A stretch of DNA of 64,000 nucleotides from Eremomyces bilateralis CBS 781.70 (lineage: Eukaryota > Ascomycota > Dothideomycetes > Eremomycetales > Eremomycetaceae): contig NW_022985080.1 of NCBI RefSeq assembly GCF_010015585.1, positions 157,788-221,787 of the forward strand, read 5' to 3'. Position numbers and translations under genes: made by a program. The notes below the pieces were generated by a model that was not told where the DNA came from, ran no database searches, and was given only the letters and a program-made list of their open reading frames with translations. Of the stretch, positions 46,692-57,416 are shown piece after piece. Numbering within the stretch: position 1 is the first letter of the stretch; each line of letters starts with the position of its first letter.

Positions 46692-49298
46692 TCATTTGAC
46701 CTTGGCCATCACAGTGTCGGGCCCGCGGACCACTTCTATTTCACCGGCGCGTGCCTTCACAGCGTTAAGCAAGCTCCGGTCGAAATCATCTCTTGCTCGC
46801 AGCACCGCTTCCACCCAGCTCATATTGACGTCCCAATAATCCGTCTTGAACTGCGCGTACACATCGGGCAGTTGAGCCTTGTCTGACTCGAGCAGCCGAG
46901 TGAACCCATCCACCACTCGCCATTTCTGCTTGATGGCCTCGAACGCCTCGAACTTCTCGAAGTATCCGAAAACGGTCAGGATATCGTCGCGGATCTTCTG
47001 CACGAACGGATCGGAGCGCCGGAACTTGACCGACTTGTTCCGCACGGACGAGAGGTAGTGAATGAGAAGCTCGTCGGCAAGTTCTTCGACCAGGATGTCG
47101 CGGAGGGACGGATGGAGAACGGGAAGGTAATCGTTTAGGTAGTCCTCAAACGTGCTGACGGCCTGACCGATGGCCTTCTTCGAGTACCATGCGGGCGTGA
47201 AGAACTCGGACATGAGGTTGCGGAAGTCGATGGAGAAGATGACCTGTGCAAAAGTGTTCAGACAATGCGTGCTGAGATCGACGTATCCGTCCCGGAGCGT
47301 TTCGGTTTGAGAAGTGACGGTGATGCTATACGCAGAGGACACGATTGGATTTATCGCCCGTGAGAATTGGGTCAGGTAGCTTGGTGACCCACCCTCGTCT
47401 TCCGCGTCATCGATGCAAGCAATTTGGTCATTGGCAATGGCGACAAGGAAGTCTTGGAGTGGCTGCAGTCCCTCCTGATCGGCGTTTGGCTGAAGGTATT
47501 TCTGCAGCTCGGACGAGACCAGTTGCTCCCACATGCGCTGGCGGGAAATCAGCGAGCGGAACATCGCCTCAACGACCCCTTCCGCGACATCGGTCCGCTT
47601 GCTCGACTCCGCGACGTCCAACTGCTCGCGAAGCATGCGCCACATGTCACCCATGGTTTTGGTGCGCAGACATCCGTTTTCGTCGGTGTCGAGGGATGAT
47701 TCGTCGCGGGAGAGGAAGTTCTTCTTGTCGGTGACGACCATGCGGTCCATCCACTCTTCCACCGCCTTGACGATGAGCTGTCGATATTCTCGAATCAGGT
47801 CGGCGCTGCGATTGTCGATGACGGGAACCTTCATCATGTCCCGAGGAACACCGAGCTTTTCCATCTTGGTATAGTACTTGTCCGCCCACTGAACGATCGC
47901 GAGCATCTGGGGGGGCGTAAGTTGCGGGTTGTCGATGAGCGCAACCAGCCAATCGTGCATCTGCTTGTGATAGATCTGCACATATGTCTGAAATATCTTC
48001 CACTTCTTCGGCGTCAATCGCTGCATACCTAGCTTGACGGTGTTGAGGTCATTGAAGAACCAGCGCACGCTCTTCTCAAGCTTGTCGGGGTCGTCTTGGA
48101 ACATGTCGTTCGACTCGTCCATCTGGTTATCCGCGTACATTTCGATGGCCTTCAGGAACTTCTCTTTGTAACCCCGAGTCTCCTTCGGCCCGGCGGTGAT
48201 GGACTTGAAGCGACTTGCCAGGTCCTTGTACTCTTTCTGTGCGTCCTGTAAAGCTTTGGCTTTATTATCACTCTTCTCTTCCTCTGAGATGACCAACGCG
48301 AGCCGCACAACCATGCTGTCGTTCCCTTGTTGGACTAGAGGGATGATGTTCATGCACGCTGTGCCGAGATGCTCGTCGAATGCATCGATAACTTCGTCCA
48401 GTCGTTGAAAGGTCTCGGATAAAGTCATGCCGCTGGAGAGTTGTAGGTTGTTCATAAGCTCCATGGCTTTCTCGGATCCCTTCGCCTGCTCCATTGCGGT
48501 ATCTCTGATATCTCTCAACTTCGTAAGCTCCATATGGATTGCTAGAAGGTTCGGCTGTTGCTCGATATTCTGGCTGTCTTCGTCCAGCAGCATCTCCAGC
48601 TGCGTCAGCCTGGCGTCAAAACTCTCGATATCATTCTTCAGCTGCAACACCGCGGTGAAGTTCCGGTGTGCCTGGGCCACCGCATTAATCTGCCCAAAGT
48701 CCTTGATCATGTTCTGCTGCTCGGAGCACATCTTGTCGACCTTCTGCATCTCCTCCTTGATCTGTTGGAGGATTCGCGACGCATCGTGGATGGAGTTCAT
48801 GCCCGTCTGCGTCACCTCCAGCTGATCTTTCAGCCCGGCCTGGAGCTGAGCATCGACGCCTGCTTTCTTCCGTTGCAACTCGGCTTTGAGCGACGGGATC
48901 TTGTCGAGGTCATCCGGATGCCGCAGCAGAGGCGCGAGCTTGCTCGCAACGGAATCGACATCGTTCATGATGGCTTGAATGATAGGACTCGTTGACGGGA
49001 ATATGTTCTCATGTTCCCTGGACGGAGGAGTCTCGGCATGAGGTTTCCCCGGCGAGGAATTGGAAGCATCGTCATTTAAAGATGCCCTTCGTGATGCTCC
49101 TGAAGTCTGGGGGACTTGAGACGGATCGACAGCTGGAGTGGCTGGAGCTTGTGGCGTCGAGCCCAGGTAGGCGGCTTGGGTCGCTCCTTCCAGCACTACT
49201 TCCCGCCCGAAATATTGCCGAAGCCCCAGTCGCTCGAACATCTTGCGATAAGTTGCGACTTTGCCGTCCGTGGGCCCAACATCTTCAATTCCTTCCAT
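46692..49298 (-). CDS. sec6: Exocyst complex subunit Sec6
   Basis: Single-exon frame from the ATG at 49298, 868 aa. From residue 111 on it matches fungal Sec6: LAPLLRHPDDLDKIPSLKAE, KDQLEVTQTGMNSIHDA, long coiled-coil helices, AILQ-type VQWADKYYTKMEKLGV, and the C-terminal Sec6 bundle (HPSLRDILVEELADELLIHY, FRRSDPFVQKIRDDILTVF). The exocyst tethers secretory vesicles at the hyphal tip. Canonical fungal Sec6 proteins begin near the internal ATG at 48968 and are about 758 aa. The 110 residues ahead of it (KVATYRKMFERLGLRQYFG, then a Ser/Pro-rich stretch) are therefore either a genuine extension or a translated leader. The gene is divergent from mrpl33 with 201 bp between starts. Confidence 0.9.
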   Translation of the reverse strand: MEGIEDVGPTDGKVATYRKMFERLGLRQYFGREVVLEGATQAAYLGSTPQAPATPAVDPSQVPQTSGASRRASLNDDASNSSPGKPHAETPPSREHENIFPSTSPIIQAIMNDVDSVASKLAPLLRHPDDLDKIPSLKAELQRKKAGVDAQLQAGLKDQLEVTQTGMNSIHDASRILQQIKEEMQKVDKMCSEQQNMIKDFGQINAVAQAHRNFTAVLQLKNDIESFDARLTQLEMLLDEDSQNIEQQPNLLAIHMELTKLRDIRDTAMEQAKGSEKAMELMNNLQLSSGMTLSETFQRLDEVIDAFDEHLGTACMNIIPLVQQGNDSMVVRLALVISEEEKSDNKAKALQDAQKEYKDLASRFKSITAGPKETRGYKEKFLKAIEMYADNQMDESNDMFQDDPDKLEKSVRWFFNDLNTVKLGMQRLTPKKWKIFQTYVQIYHKQMHDWLVALIDNPQLTPPQMLAIVQWADKYYTKMEKLGVPRDMMKVPVIDNRSADLIREYRQLIVKAVEEWMDRMVVTDKKNFLSRDESSLDTDENGCLRTKTMGDMWRMLREQLDVAESSKRTDVAEGVVEAMFRSLISRQRMWEQLVSSELQKYLQPNADQEGLQPLQDFLVAIANDQIACIDDAEDEGGSPSYLTQFSRAINPIVSSAYSITVTSQTETLRDGYVDLSTHCLNTFAQVIFSIDFRNLMSEFFTPAWYSKKAIGQAVSTFEDYLNDYLPVLHPSLRDILVEELADELLIHYLSSVRNKSVKFRRSDPFVQKIRDDILTVFGYFEKFEAFEAIKQKWRVVDGFTRLLESDKAQLPDVYAQFKTDYWDVNMSWVEAVLRARDDFDRSLLNAVKARAGEIEVVRGPDTVMAKVK

Positions 49299-49499
49299 TG
49301 TGCTGAATTTGAGGGCGTCCAAAAGTTAATACAGTGAACTTGGAAGTGAAGTTGAGCGCGGATGACATTTTGATTGCTTGAGGCAGTCCGTCTGCTCGCC
49401 GTTTGTCACATAACACACTCACCCTTCTGCAAGACCTCCAACACCAACGACCACCACGATAATCCATCCCCGAATCGTTACCACTGCCACCTCCTCCTC

Positions 49500-49778
49500 A
49501 TGGCGTACTTCAAAATCACGCTTATGCGGTCGGCCATTGGCCTTCCGAAACCCATCGGTGGAGTCCTCAAGTCGCTCGGACTCAGGAAACGCATGGCGAC
49601 TGTGTATCAACCTGTTCGACAAGACGTGGCAGGAAAAATCATGGCCGTCAAGGAGCTGGTGGATGTGCAAGAAGTCGAGAAACCGCTCACGAATGCGGAG
49701 ATGCGGGCATTACGGCGCCCCGATCCGGGGTTCTATGTCGAGAGCCGAGGAGTACAACGTTTCGATACCACCGAATGA
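49500..49778 (+). CDS. mrpl33: Mitochondrial large-subunit ribosomal protein uL30m
   Basis: Single exon, 92 aa. FKITLMRSAIGLPKPIGGVL followed by LKSLGLRKRMATVYQPV is the uL30 fold with the conserved R-S-x-I-G-x-P and L-G-L-x-K/R motifs; QDVAGKIMAVKELVDVQEVE matches the second half. Length agrees with yeast Mrpl33 (86 aa). No separate presequence precedes the fold, as in yeast. I chose the ATG at 49500 because the upstream in-frame residues have no conservation. It shares a short divergent promoter with sec6 and converges on sec31 with 326 bp between stops. Confidence 0.92.
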   Translation: MAYFKITLMRSAIGLPKPIGGVLKSLGLRKRMATVYQPVRQDVAGKIMAVKELVDVQEVEKPLTNAEMRALRRPDPGFYVESRGVQRFDTTE

Positions 49779-50104
49779 ACGCAGCTTCATAACACATCGA
49801 GCACGAATCGACTACTGGAAATTGGGGACGTCTCGAGCCTAGGGGAATATGGCAAATAATATGAATGAAGCCAGGCTCTACTCACGGCACTACGACGAAT
49901 GTGCAGCTGGGAACACTGGGAAAGGAGAGCATTGTAGTCACACCACATACGCTGTTGGAAGATATCCAAGGACGAGAGCTGGGATCAGGATGGATGATGC
50001 ATTGGAATCTATGTGATTTAGCATCGAGACAGACATGGAAGCGCTGCGTGGTATATATGCCAAGCTGCTGGCTTTACCAAACCACCAACCGAGCTTTTTC
50101 AAAA
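49779..50104. other. Convergent 3' flank between mrpl33 and sec31
   Basis: 326 bp with no supported gene; it carries the two 3' ends. Confidence 0.5.
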
Positions 50105-53100
50105 TCAATCTCGCGTATTGCGACTCATCACCACCAACCGCTTGACTCCAACCTGCATCGAATCTATTAGCCTCGAGTCATGAATTATACTACGACGTGA
50201 ATCATAACTTACCAGCCACTTCCCACCCTCTTCCGCCTTCCGACTCATGATATTGGTAACAATCGACTGCGCACCATCGTAGTTCCGGTTCTTGACTGCC
50301 TCTGCAACCTCCAACATCTCGCCAACCGTGTCTGGCTTAAGCAGATCCTCGTTGTTGAGATGGTCGAAGAGAATGTCAAGCCGTTTGACCGTATCGTTGA
50401 CTTCCCGCTCGTATTGCGCGGGAGCTTTTGATTTTACTCGTCGCATATCCGCGCTGAGAATCTCGAAGATCGGCATTGAGCGGGGCGGGATGTGCGAACG
50501 ATCTCCTGCTGCTGTGAGGGGTTAGCATCCCGACTTTGGCGCTAGTGTATTAGGACTTACGATAGCTCTTCCTCTCCACCGGCGGAGTCGGAGTCGCCTT
50601 GTACGTGGAAGGCGGGCCGGCTCGTGGAGGACCACCTGGAGGCGGGCCTCTTGGAGGAGGTGCCAGGGGTTGGGCGGGAGGTGTTGGAGCGCCCATGGTT
50701 ACAGGCGGAGGCTGAGACGCTATGGGACCTGCGCCGGCACCTGCGCCTCCAATAGTAGCATAGGGATTCGGCGGAGGCGCAACGGGGGTGGGTCCTCGGG
50801 GAGGAGGCCCAGTCCCAGGAGGAGGGGGGTGTCCTACACCAGCAGCAGGCTGTGGGCTCGGTGCTGGAGCGTAGCGGCCTCCATGGGTAGCTGAACCGGA
50901 AGAGGATGGAGGTGGTTGGTAGGGCGATGGACCGCGAGCAACCGGCGGTGCCATCGGCGGTGGTATGGTTTGCATTGGTTGGGTCGGGGGCGCGTATTGT
51001 CTCCCCGCTGAAGACGCCGGTCGATCAGATGCAAGAGACTCTGTTGGAGCTGCGGTAGGCGGTGATGAGAGGCGTGATGGGCCTCTCGGCGGGGGAGCGA
51101 GCGGCGGGGTTGCTCTTTGTTGGGGCGAGAAAGGCGATCCCATTGGAGGTGGCGGAGAGGTGACTGCTTGGCCATAAGCAGGGGGAGTGTAGGTGTTAGA
51201 CGGAGGGCCATTCATAGGTGTTCCTCGTCTAGGAGTGGGTTTGCCTCCAAAATCAGGCGTGTCGTTCCAATTGGTCGCTGACGATGACCTAGGCGGGGGT
51301 GGAGCTGTCGATGCGGAATTGAAGTTTGACGGCGGAGGCGGTACAGCGGAAGGCTGCTGTTGACCCGGAGGTTGATATCCAAATGGCTGAGGGGGAGGAA
51401 TGGCTTGCCCTGGTGGTTGATATCCCATTGGAGTGTACGAGTGATTTGAAGGCTGCGAAAGCATCGGCGGAGCAGCAGCAGCACTCCCAGTAGGCTGATA
51501 TGGCTGCGGGTATCCTCCTGTATTCAGTGGTGCCTGAGCCGTAGGGTAAGTTGGCGCAACACGGGATCGAGAGGCTCCCGATTGGGTTTGCTGAGCCGGA
51601 GCTTTTCTGGTGGCTTGCTTGACGCGACTTCGGGCCAATTCTGCCTCGGGGTAGCTGGTCGGTAACAAATCCAAGTACTTCTCGGCGATCTTGAGGTTCC
51701 CATGCGACGCTGCGATATCAGCGTACTCATTATATTTTGCGTAGAGGGGAGCCAGTTTCCATCCCGAAGTAGCGCTTGTTTCCGGATCTTGGTAGTTGGT
51801 GACCTGTCTGAAGACGGTGACCTTTTCAATGAAGCTCTGAAGGGAGTATGCATGAATCGAGAAACTGTCATCGGTTTCGGCGGATTTCAGGGCAGCCTTT
51901 TCGCGCTCTTGCAATTCCTGTGCCCAGTTCGTAACCGCCTTCTCCAACTTGGAGCCAGCCATGAAGCAGAAGGTGGCATCCTTTCTGAGTGATTCTTCGT
52001 CTTTGGCGTTCGGGATTGACTCTTCGAGCCTATCCCCCAGAGCTTCACAGAGATCCGGAAATTCAGTTTCATCTGCAAATGTACACAGGGTTGCCATGAC
52101 CTCTTTCCAATTTTCCAAATTAGCGTTGTGGACGACATCCCATAGATTCTTGCCGACGATTGAAGCGAGTAGGCGTAGGTAACTTGGGCCTTTCGACTTT
52201 TGCTTGAAGTATGCAGATTGGGTCTTATCGATGCATTTCTGGCCTCCGCAAACCGCGATCATGAATGCGTCCGACATTCGGTCCTCCTTCAGGCAGATAT
52301 CAACTGCTTCTTCAAACGAGCCCAACATAAGCGCCTTAGTGATTTGCCGGTCGGCATCACTCTCGGAGCCTGTGTAGAGTTGGAACGGATTGTTCGTCTT
52401 AACTCCCTTCGACAAGGCAAGGCTCGAGAGGAAATCGTCTCCGCTCCCAGCACCGTCAAAGAACGAGGACTCGCCTTCGGCAGCTTTTTGGCCATTGGTC
52501 TGCGGCACATCCTCCGCATCCACACCTGACTCTTTTGCCGTTGAAAATCCAAGGTAGTCTCTCAGCTTTTGCCGGGAGTTGGAGGAGACGAGCGTTTCGA
52601 TAACCGCCCAATCTGCCTTTTCTTCCTCAGATTTGGCAGCGGAGATCCTCGATTCACAAATCTCCACCAGGTTCCCCTTTTGGAAAGCCTCTTCGAATGC
52701 TTGGCCGGCGGCGCCAACATCGGAGCTCACGGCAAAGGTCGAAATGCTAATGGTGGACTTCCTCGTCTCGCCCTTCGACGGGGCAAATCTAACCAGCTTG
52801 CCACCAAATCCGAATGACGCGCCTACAGGTCGCTCAAGCCACTTTGGAGCTTTAGGAAGGGAGAAAGGAACCCCTTGTAGCTGTGACTGGGCACTGGCAA
52901 AAAAGTCCGCCGCATCGACATTCAGATTAGCTTCTTGGGCCGCCTTCTCCTTATCGAAGTTGGTATTCTGGATCGTCTGAACCGCTATCTTGCCATCGAA
53001 TGCTGCCGTGGCCAAGATATTAGGGTTATGCGGATGGAACTTGGTCTCGAAGGTCCAATTAGTCACGACGGGGAACTCGCCAAGTACGTCGCCGGTGTGA

Positions 53101-54079
53101 GGGTTCCAGCAAATTGTCCGGTGGTCTTTACCACAGGACAGAAGCAAATCCGGATCCTGAAGACACCAGGAAACTGACAGTACTCCTTGATCATGGGCCC
53201 TCAATTGACGCTCCGGTCCAGCGTTCGAGTTTCGAAGGTCCCACACCAGGATTACGGGCTCCTGGTCACTTGGTATCGCAGTAAGGAGTTTCGTCGGATT
53301 GGTGGGATCCCATGCAACAGCGCTGACTGGCTTCCGCCCGGGGATCATCAACGTCATGTTCTCTTTCTTGGCTTTCACGTCCCAGATTGTAACATATCCT
53401 CCGCTGCTTCCGGTTGCCAGGATATGGGGGACATTTTTGTTCCAATCCAGCGCGTCGAAATCATCAGCACGGCCGGTTGCGGTGCTCAATTTGGTAGAGT
53501 TGGCGGCATTGTTCACGTCGGTGAGGAACACCTCTCCTTTCGCACCAGCTGTGGCAAGGAGCTCGGGTCGGAATGGATTGAATTGCAGGGTCTTAATGGG
53601 CCCTGAATGTTTCGAGGCCCGCGATACGAAGGCGTTGCTACAGGGAGTAAGATATTGGTTGCGGCAGTATATTTGGATTTCATCCATCGTACCTCGAGCC
53701 GTTCTGGAGCTTTTCCGCATCCCAAAGATCCAATGATCCATTCTCAAGCGCTCCTGCAATCAGTCCTCGGGGGTGAGCTTCGCTTGGCTGACCCCATGCG
53801 ATATCATGGAATCTGCAATAGAGAGTATATGAGCCACTGCACACGCAGAAACGCCAGAGTAGTCACATACCTGGAGTCCGTATTGATCTTCCCAACCGGG
53901 CTGAGCTCCCCCTTCTGGTCAGCATCGTCGAGAGCTAGGTCCCACAACTCCAGCACCGTTTCATTTGAGAAGTCGGCATCAACCGCGCCGGCTCGAGTAC
54001 CGGTCGCGATTTGGGGATTCGCTGGGCCCGGAGACCAGGCGAACGTAGCTGTCCGGGGGATTTCTCGAAGACGCACCAT
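50105..54079 (-). CDS. sec31: COPII coat outer-layer protein Sec31
   Basis: Five exons on the minus strand: 54079-53871, 53812-53693, 53637-50561, 50511-50213 and 50152-50105, giving 1,250 aa. It starts [18 protein letters not shown] and runs through a seven-blade WD40 propeller ([54 protein letters not shown]). An alpha-solenoid follows ([20 protein letters not shown]). A long Pro/Gln/Gly-rich disordered region covers about 350 residues and recruits Sec23. The C-terminal helical domain has [19 protein letters not shown] and ends [15 protein letters not shown]. Sec31 with Sec13 forms the COPII cage on ER exit sites. Exons 2 and 5 were found by frame: without them the propeller loses a blade and the C-terminal helix is cut short. 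Confidence 0.94.
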
Positions 54080-54527
54080 ATCGCTGGCGGGATATGGAGG
54101 GGAACAAGGAATCGCGATGGAAAAGATTACGTTGGTGGACTCCGAGACCACACCATCCACAAGAATGACACAGGAATGTCCACGAGTTGGTAATATGACA
54201 GAGTAGAAGGCCCTCGGATGGTGTATGAAGGATCGGGGAGTCGGCAGCTATTATGATGTTGTTATTGAGGACACGATGACCTTGAATTGAACTGGGACAG
54301 AGCGGACAGGGAGCTATGGGTCTTGGCGTCCTAGCGAACCAGATATACACACTATAGCTTATTAATACTGCGACTTTTCGTAATTTATTACGAAATTAGC
54401 AATTTCAGGTCAACCTAACGACTTAACTTCTCGATGGTTTCACGTGATATCAAATCTCACAATTCTTTACGGACGGCATTTCAACATCGAATATCCGCAG
54501 TCAACATCCAGGTATCGATCAATATTA
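54080..54527. promoter_or_regulatory. Divergent promoter of sec31 and the RRM gene, with TCACGTGA
   Basis: 448 bp between start codons. An 8-bp palindrome TCACGTGA lies at 54440-54447, 87 bp before the RRM start. It is the classic binding site of bHLH factors of the Cbf1/USF type; use in vivo is inferred. Confidence 0.5.
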
Positions 54528-55098
54528 ATGTCGGATGCAGCTCGACTGAAGGCCACCGTGTACGTCGGTGGTCTCGACCTCGGCGTCACGACGCAAACAC
54601 TCCATGCAGCCTTCGTTCCCTTCGGTGACATAGTCGACATCACCCTCCCCAAACCAGAGCTACCGTCAAACAAAGATCCGCACCGTGGCTTTGGATACGT
54701 GGAGTTTGAGAGCGCGGAAGATGCACGAGAGGCAATCGATAATATGGATAAGAGCGAGCTCTACGGACGAGTTATCAAAGTGGCACCGGCCAAGCCTCAA
54801 AAGGAGCAGAATGAAGGACTCGGGAGCAAGACGGCGATTTGGGAACAGGTATGTTCAATCCTTTTTCAACGGTGGTTTCGGCTGTTGGCATCGCCGAATT
54901 TTGCGCTTCCCCTATCCTTCTCACTCATAGCTTGGACTCCAACTTACCCCCGCTCAGGAAGGCTGGCTTGCAAAAAATGCCGTCAGCGATGAAGATAGGT
55001 TGGCCGTGCAGGATGCAAGAGGGGCAGCAGAGGAAGGGCCAATGGATCCGATGCAAGGTTTAGAAGGGCTGGACGTCGCAGGGCCGAAGCAAGCATGA
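54528..55098 (+). CDS. Small RRM protein related to the N-terminus of cyclophilin E (CYP33)
   Basis: Two exons, 54528-54848 and 54958-55098, give 153 aa; the 109-nt intron is longer than most here. One RNA-recognition motif fills residues 8-90: RNP2 is TVYVGGL and RNP1 is HRGFGYVEF, with both aromatic positions present. VTTQTLHAAFVPFGDIVDI and the K-x-D-P-H-R-G-F loop match the RRM of PPIE/CYP33, a spliceosome-associated cyclophilin. The isomerase domain of PPIE is absent; the C-terminus is a short acidic tail (PMDPMQGLEGLDVAGP). In many ascomycetes this RRM is encoded as a stand-alone protein, so this is probably not a truncation. A nuclear role in splicing is inferred. Confidence 0.85.
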
Positions 55099-55296
55099 TT
55101 TGATATCCCCGATCATGCCTCAGTCAGCAATAAATGCAAGCATTCAGTGGGAGTTTCAGGTCAAGCGGGTTCTGATTCCGAAGGAATAAGAATATTTACA
55201 ACATTGTTTAGCACTAGGTGCAGAAGGCGCAGAAGGCTTCCTTGTTGCGACCCAAATATATAGCACACTGAGAGTATGGTTTCCATTGTTTACCAT

Positions 55297-55832
55297 CTAT
55301 TGTCCAGCCGGTCCCTGTCGAGACAGACGAAGGGTCTTGTCGCTTACAAGCTTGTTGCCCAATGAGTAGCCGGCGGCACCAAGTGCGACACTGTGTGAAG
55401 GTGAGATATTGGCCTTTATAAGTTACTCTGGGGGACATACGCAAGGACGACACCTGTTTATCATTCCAAGGTTAGCGTGTTGCTCTCCCACCGTCATCCG
55501 TCATGAAGGGACACTCACCAAGGGGAATCAACTCCGGTGGGATCTTCTTGAGCGTGCGAATACGCTGCGAGATGGTATGTGCTACACCAAGGGCATCAGC
55601 ATCCGCCAACATATACTTCTGATGACAAAATGTTCAGGTCGGGGCCACCGTACCGCTTTGATCCTCTTTCTAAAATGACCTGTCAGCATTGAAACCATAC
55701 CAATCGCCTCCACCAAAAACATACAGGAACCGGTCCCATCGCCCTGCGCGAGGGCTGGATCATGGAAACCCGGGTTGGTTGGATGCGGAGTGCCTTCGTG
55801 GGCAGCATCCTCAGCGCTCGCGTAGCCTGCAT
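55297..55832 (-). CDS. B12D/MLRQ-like small mitochondrial inner-membrane protein
   Basis: Five exons on the minus strand: 55832-55725, 55669-55654 (16 nt), 55581-55519, 55453-55441 (13 nt) and 55390-55297, giving 97 aa. The N-terminus MQATRALRMLPTKALRIQ is an Arg-rich mitochondrial presequence. Then come TISQRIRTLKKIPPELIPLG and one membrane helix (VVLAVALGAAGYSLGNKLV) ending in DKTLRLSRQG. This layout (P-P-E-L-I-P-L before a single Gly/Ala-rich helix) resembles the B12D / NADH dehydrogenase MLRQ (NDUFA4) family; exact membership is an inference. No contiguous frame longer than about 30 codons carries it, so automatic annotation may miss it. All four junctions keep frame and have GT..AG ends. 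The gene is divergent from cox12. Confidence 0.72.
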
Positions 55833-56376
55833 GGTGTAATTGAAGGTCGACTGGAAGCCGGATGAAGGAGCGGAGATGAATTGGTTGGACGGTTAAGTTC
55901 GAGAACTCCAGAGGTCAATCCAGGCGACGAGAATCCAGATATGTGAGGTGGTGCCAAAGAGAAAGAAGCTGAGACGTCAGGATGAGGGAAGCTCGCGAGC
56001 TCCCGGTATGTCACGTGATCCTTGTTTTCGCCAACCGACAGCAAACGAAGGGCAACAGAGTGTTGAAATACGTTGATATTTGAAGGTAAGATAATTGATA
56101 GCACTAACCCGTAACAGACTGTGGCATATTCTCTTGACGAACCTCACTGTCTATCAATTGCTGCCGCGGTTCCAACCGCTGATTGCTGAACTGTTTCGAC
56201 CAATCGGTGCTAGCGCCTGCCAAGATTATCAGGTCACCAACTCGTGGGAACTTGGATCGTAAACCTCACCTCACTACAGAAGAGCTTCAGCATCCGCAAG
56301 CGACCAAGCGCCATCCGTCAATTGACCTGTGTCCATATCCCCAACCGTCGAGAATCCAGTTCTTGATCCCGTCGCC
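55833..56376. promoter_or_regulatory. Divergent promoter of the B12D-like gene and cox12
   Basis: 544 bp between starts of two respiratory-chain-type genes. It contains the palindrome TCACGTGA at 56011-56018 and a CCAAT box at 56200-56204 (CGACCAATCGG). CCAAT boxes recruit the HAP complex, a known regulator of respiratory genes; joint control of the pair is inferred. Confidence 0.55.
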
Positions 56377-56981
56377 ATGTCGGACGCTAGCGAAGATGAG
56401 CGCGTCACCAAGCCGTTCAAGTTTGTCACAGGTACTTCGAAATCATCCCATGGCAGAGATGCTTCTTGCCGGCGCGGTTAGCTAACTCCAGAGCAGCTGG
56501 TAAGAGATATACGACCATGTCGCCGAGCCCTCAATGCGAAAGGATATCGGAAGGTGTATGAGAAGTGAGACTAAGCGATGAATTCCACAGGCTTCGACGC
56601 CCGGTTCCCGAACATGAACCAGTACGTATCAGCTACAGAATCCTCGACAACGCGATATACTGATCCATCCACAACAGGACCAAGCACTGCTGGCAAAACT
56701 ATGTCGATTACCACAAGTGCGTCCTGGCAAAGGGCGAGGACTTCAAGCCATGCCTTCAGGTGCGTCATCCGGCACATTAATGGCCTTCCGACACCAAGTC
56801 TGCGACAAATATCTGACGACAGCTACAGTTCAAAGTCGCTTACCGAACCCTCTGCCCCAGCTCCTGGACCGAGCGATGGGATGACCAGCGTGGTGAGTTT
56901 CGCTTCCGGATGTGGATTTACCAGGTTGACTTATACATTTCTGCAGATAACGGCACCTTCCCGTCTCGTCTCGATCAATAA
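56377..56981 (+). CDS. cox12: Cytochrome c oxidase subunit VIb (Cox12)
   Basis: Five exons, 56377-56431, 56591-56621, 56678-56759, 56829-56892 and 56947-56981, give 88 aa. The core reads [31 protein letters not shown] and [20 protein letters not shown], so the twin pair is C-x9-C plus C-x10-C as in Cox12/COX6B. The ending is [14 protein letters not shown]. The protein is folded by Mia40 in the intermembrane space, caps the dimer interface of complex IV and needs no presequence, which fits the acidic start [14 protein letters not shown]. The first intron is 159 nt, the others 54-69 nt. No long contiguous frame exists, so the gene is visible only after splicing. Confidence 0.93.
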
Positions 56982-57416
56982 GTCAATCTAGATGAACATC
57001 GGCGGAGCACTTAGGGCACCCGTTGGTTACTTCTATAGATATCTGTATCATACCAGAATCGAGTCTTGCTATTGAGTTACAATTCTGATACCACGAGACA
57101 AGCGTGAAGTCGTAGTCCTGATCTCTCCGTTTCATTCGGACAGTATGGTAGTGCCGGTTGTATTAAGCTGCTTTGCCTTGAGATATCAACCCCATAGCGC
57201 CAGAGTATTCTGGCCCATGCCATCCGTCGCACCACAATGCTCGACTCCACGTCCAAGACGAAGCTGTTCGAACGGCAGCTGCGGATGGGAGACTTCCCCA
57301 TATCGATGATCCGTTTGAAAACCATGTTTTACTTGCCGCTGATTCGGACATCCCCATGACGACTTGGACGAGAACCAAGCCTTTTAAAAATGAAGAACCG
57401 CAATCTCGACAGGTTC
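56982..57416. other. Convergent 3' flank between cox12 and utp7
   Basis: 435 bp. Overlapping minus-strand frames of 80-85 codons here have no domain support and are probably 3' flank of utp7. Confidence 0.5.

Noticed and set aside
49419-49670. 83-codon minus-strand frame across the mrpl33 start
   Set aside because: Antisense to the well-supported uL30m gene, with no motif.
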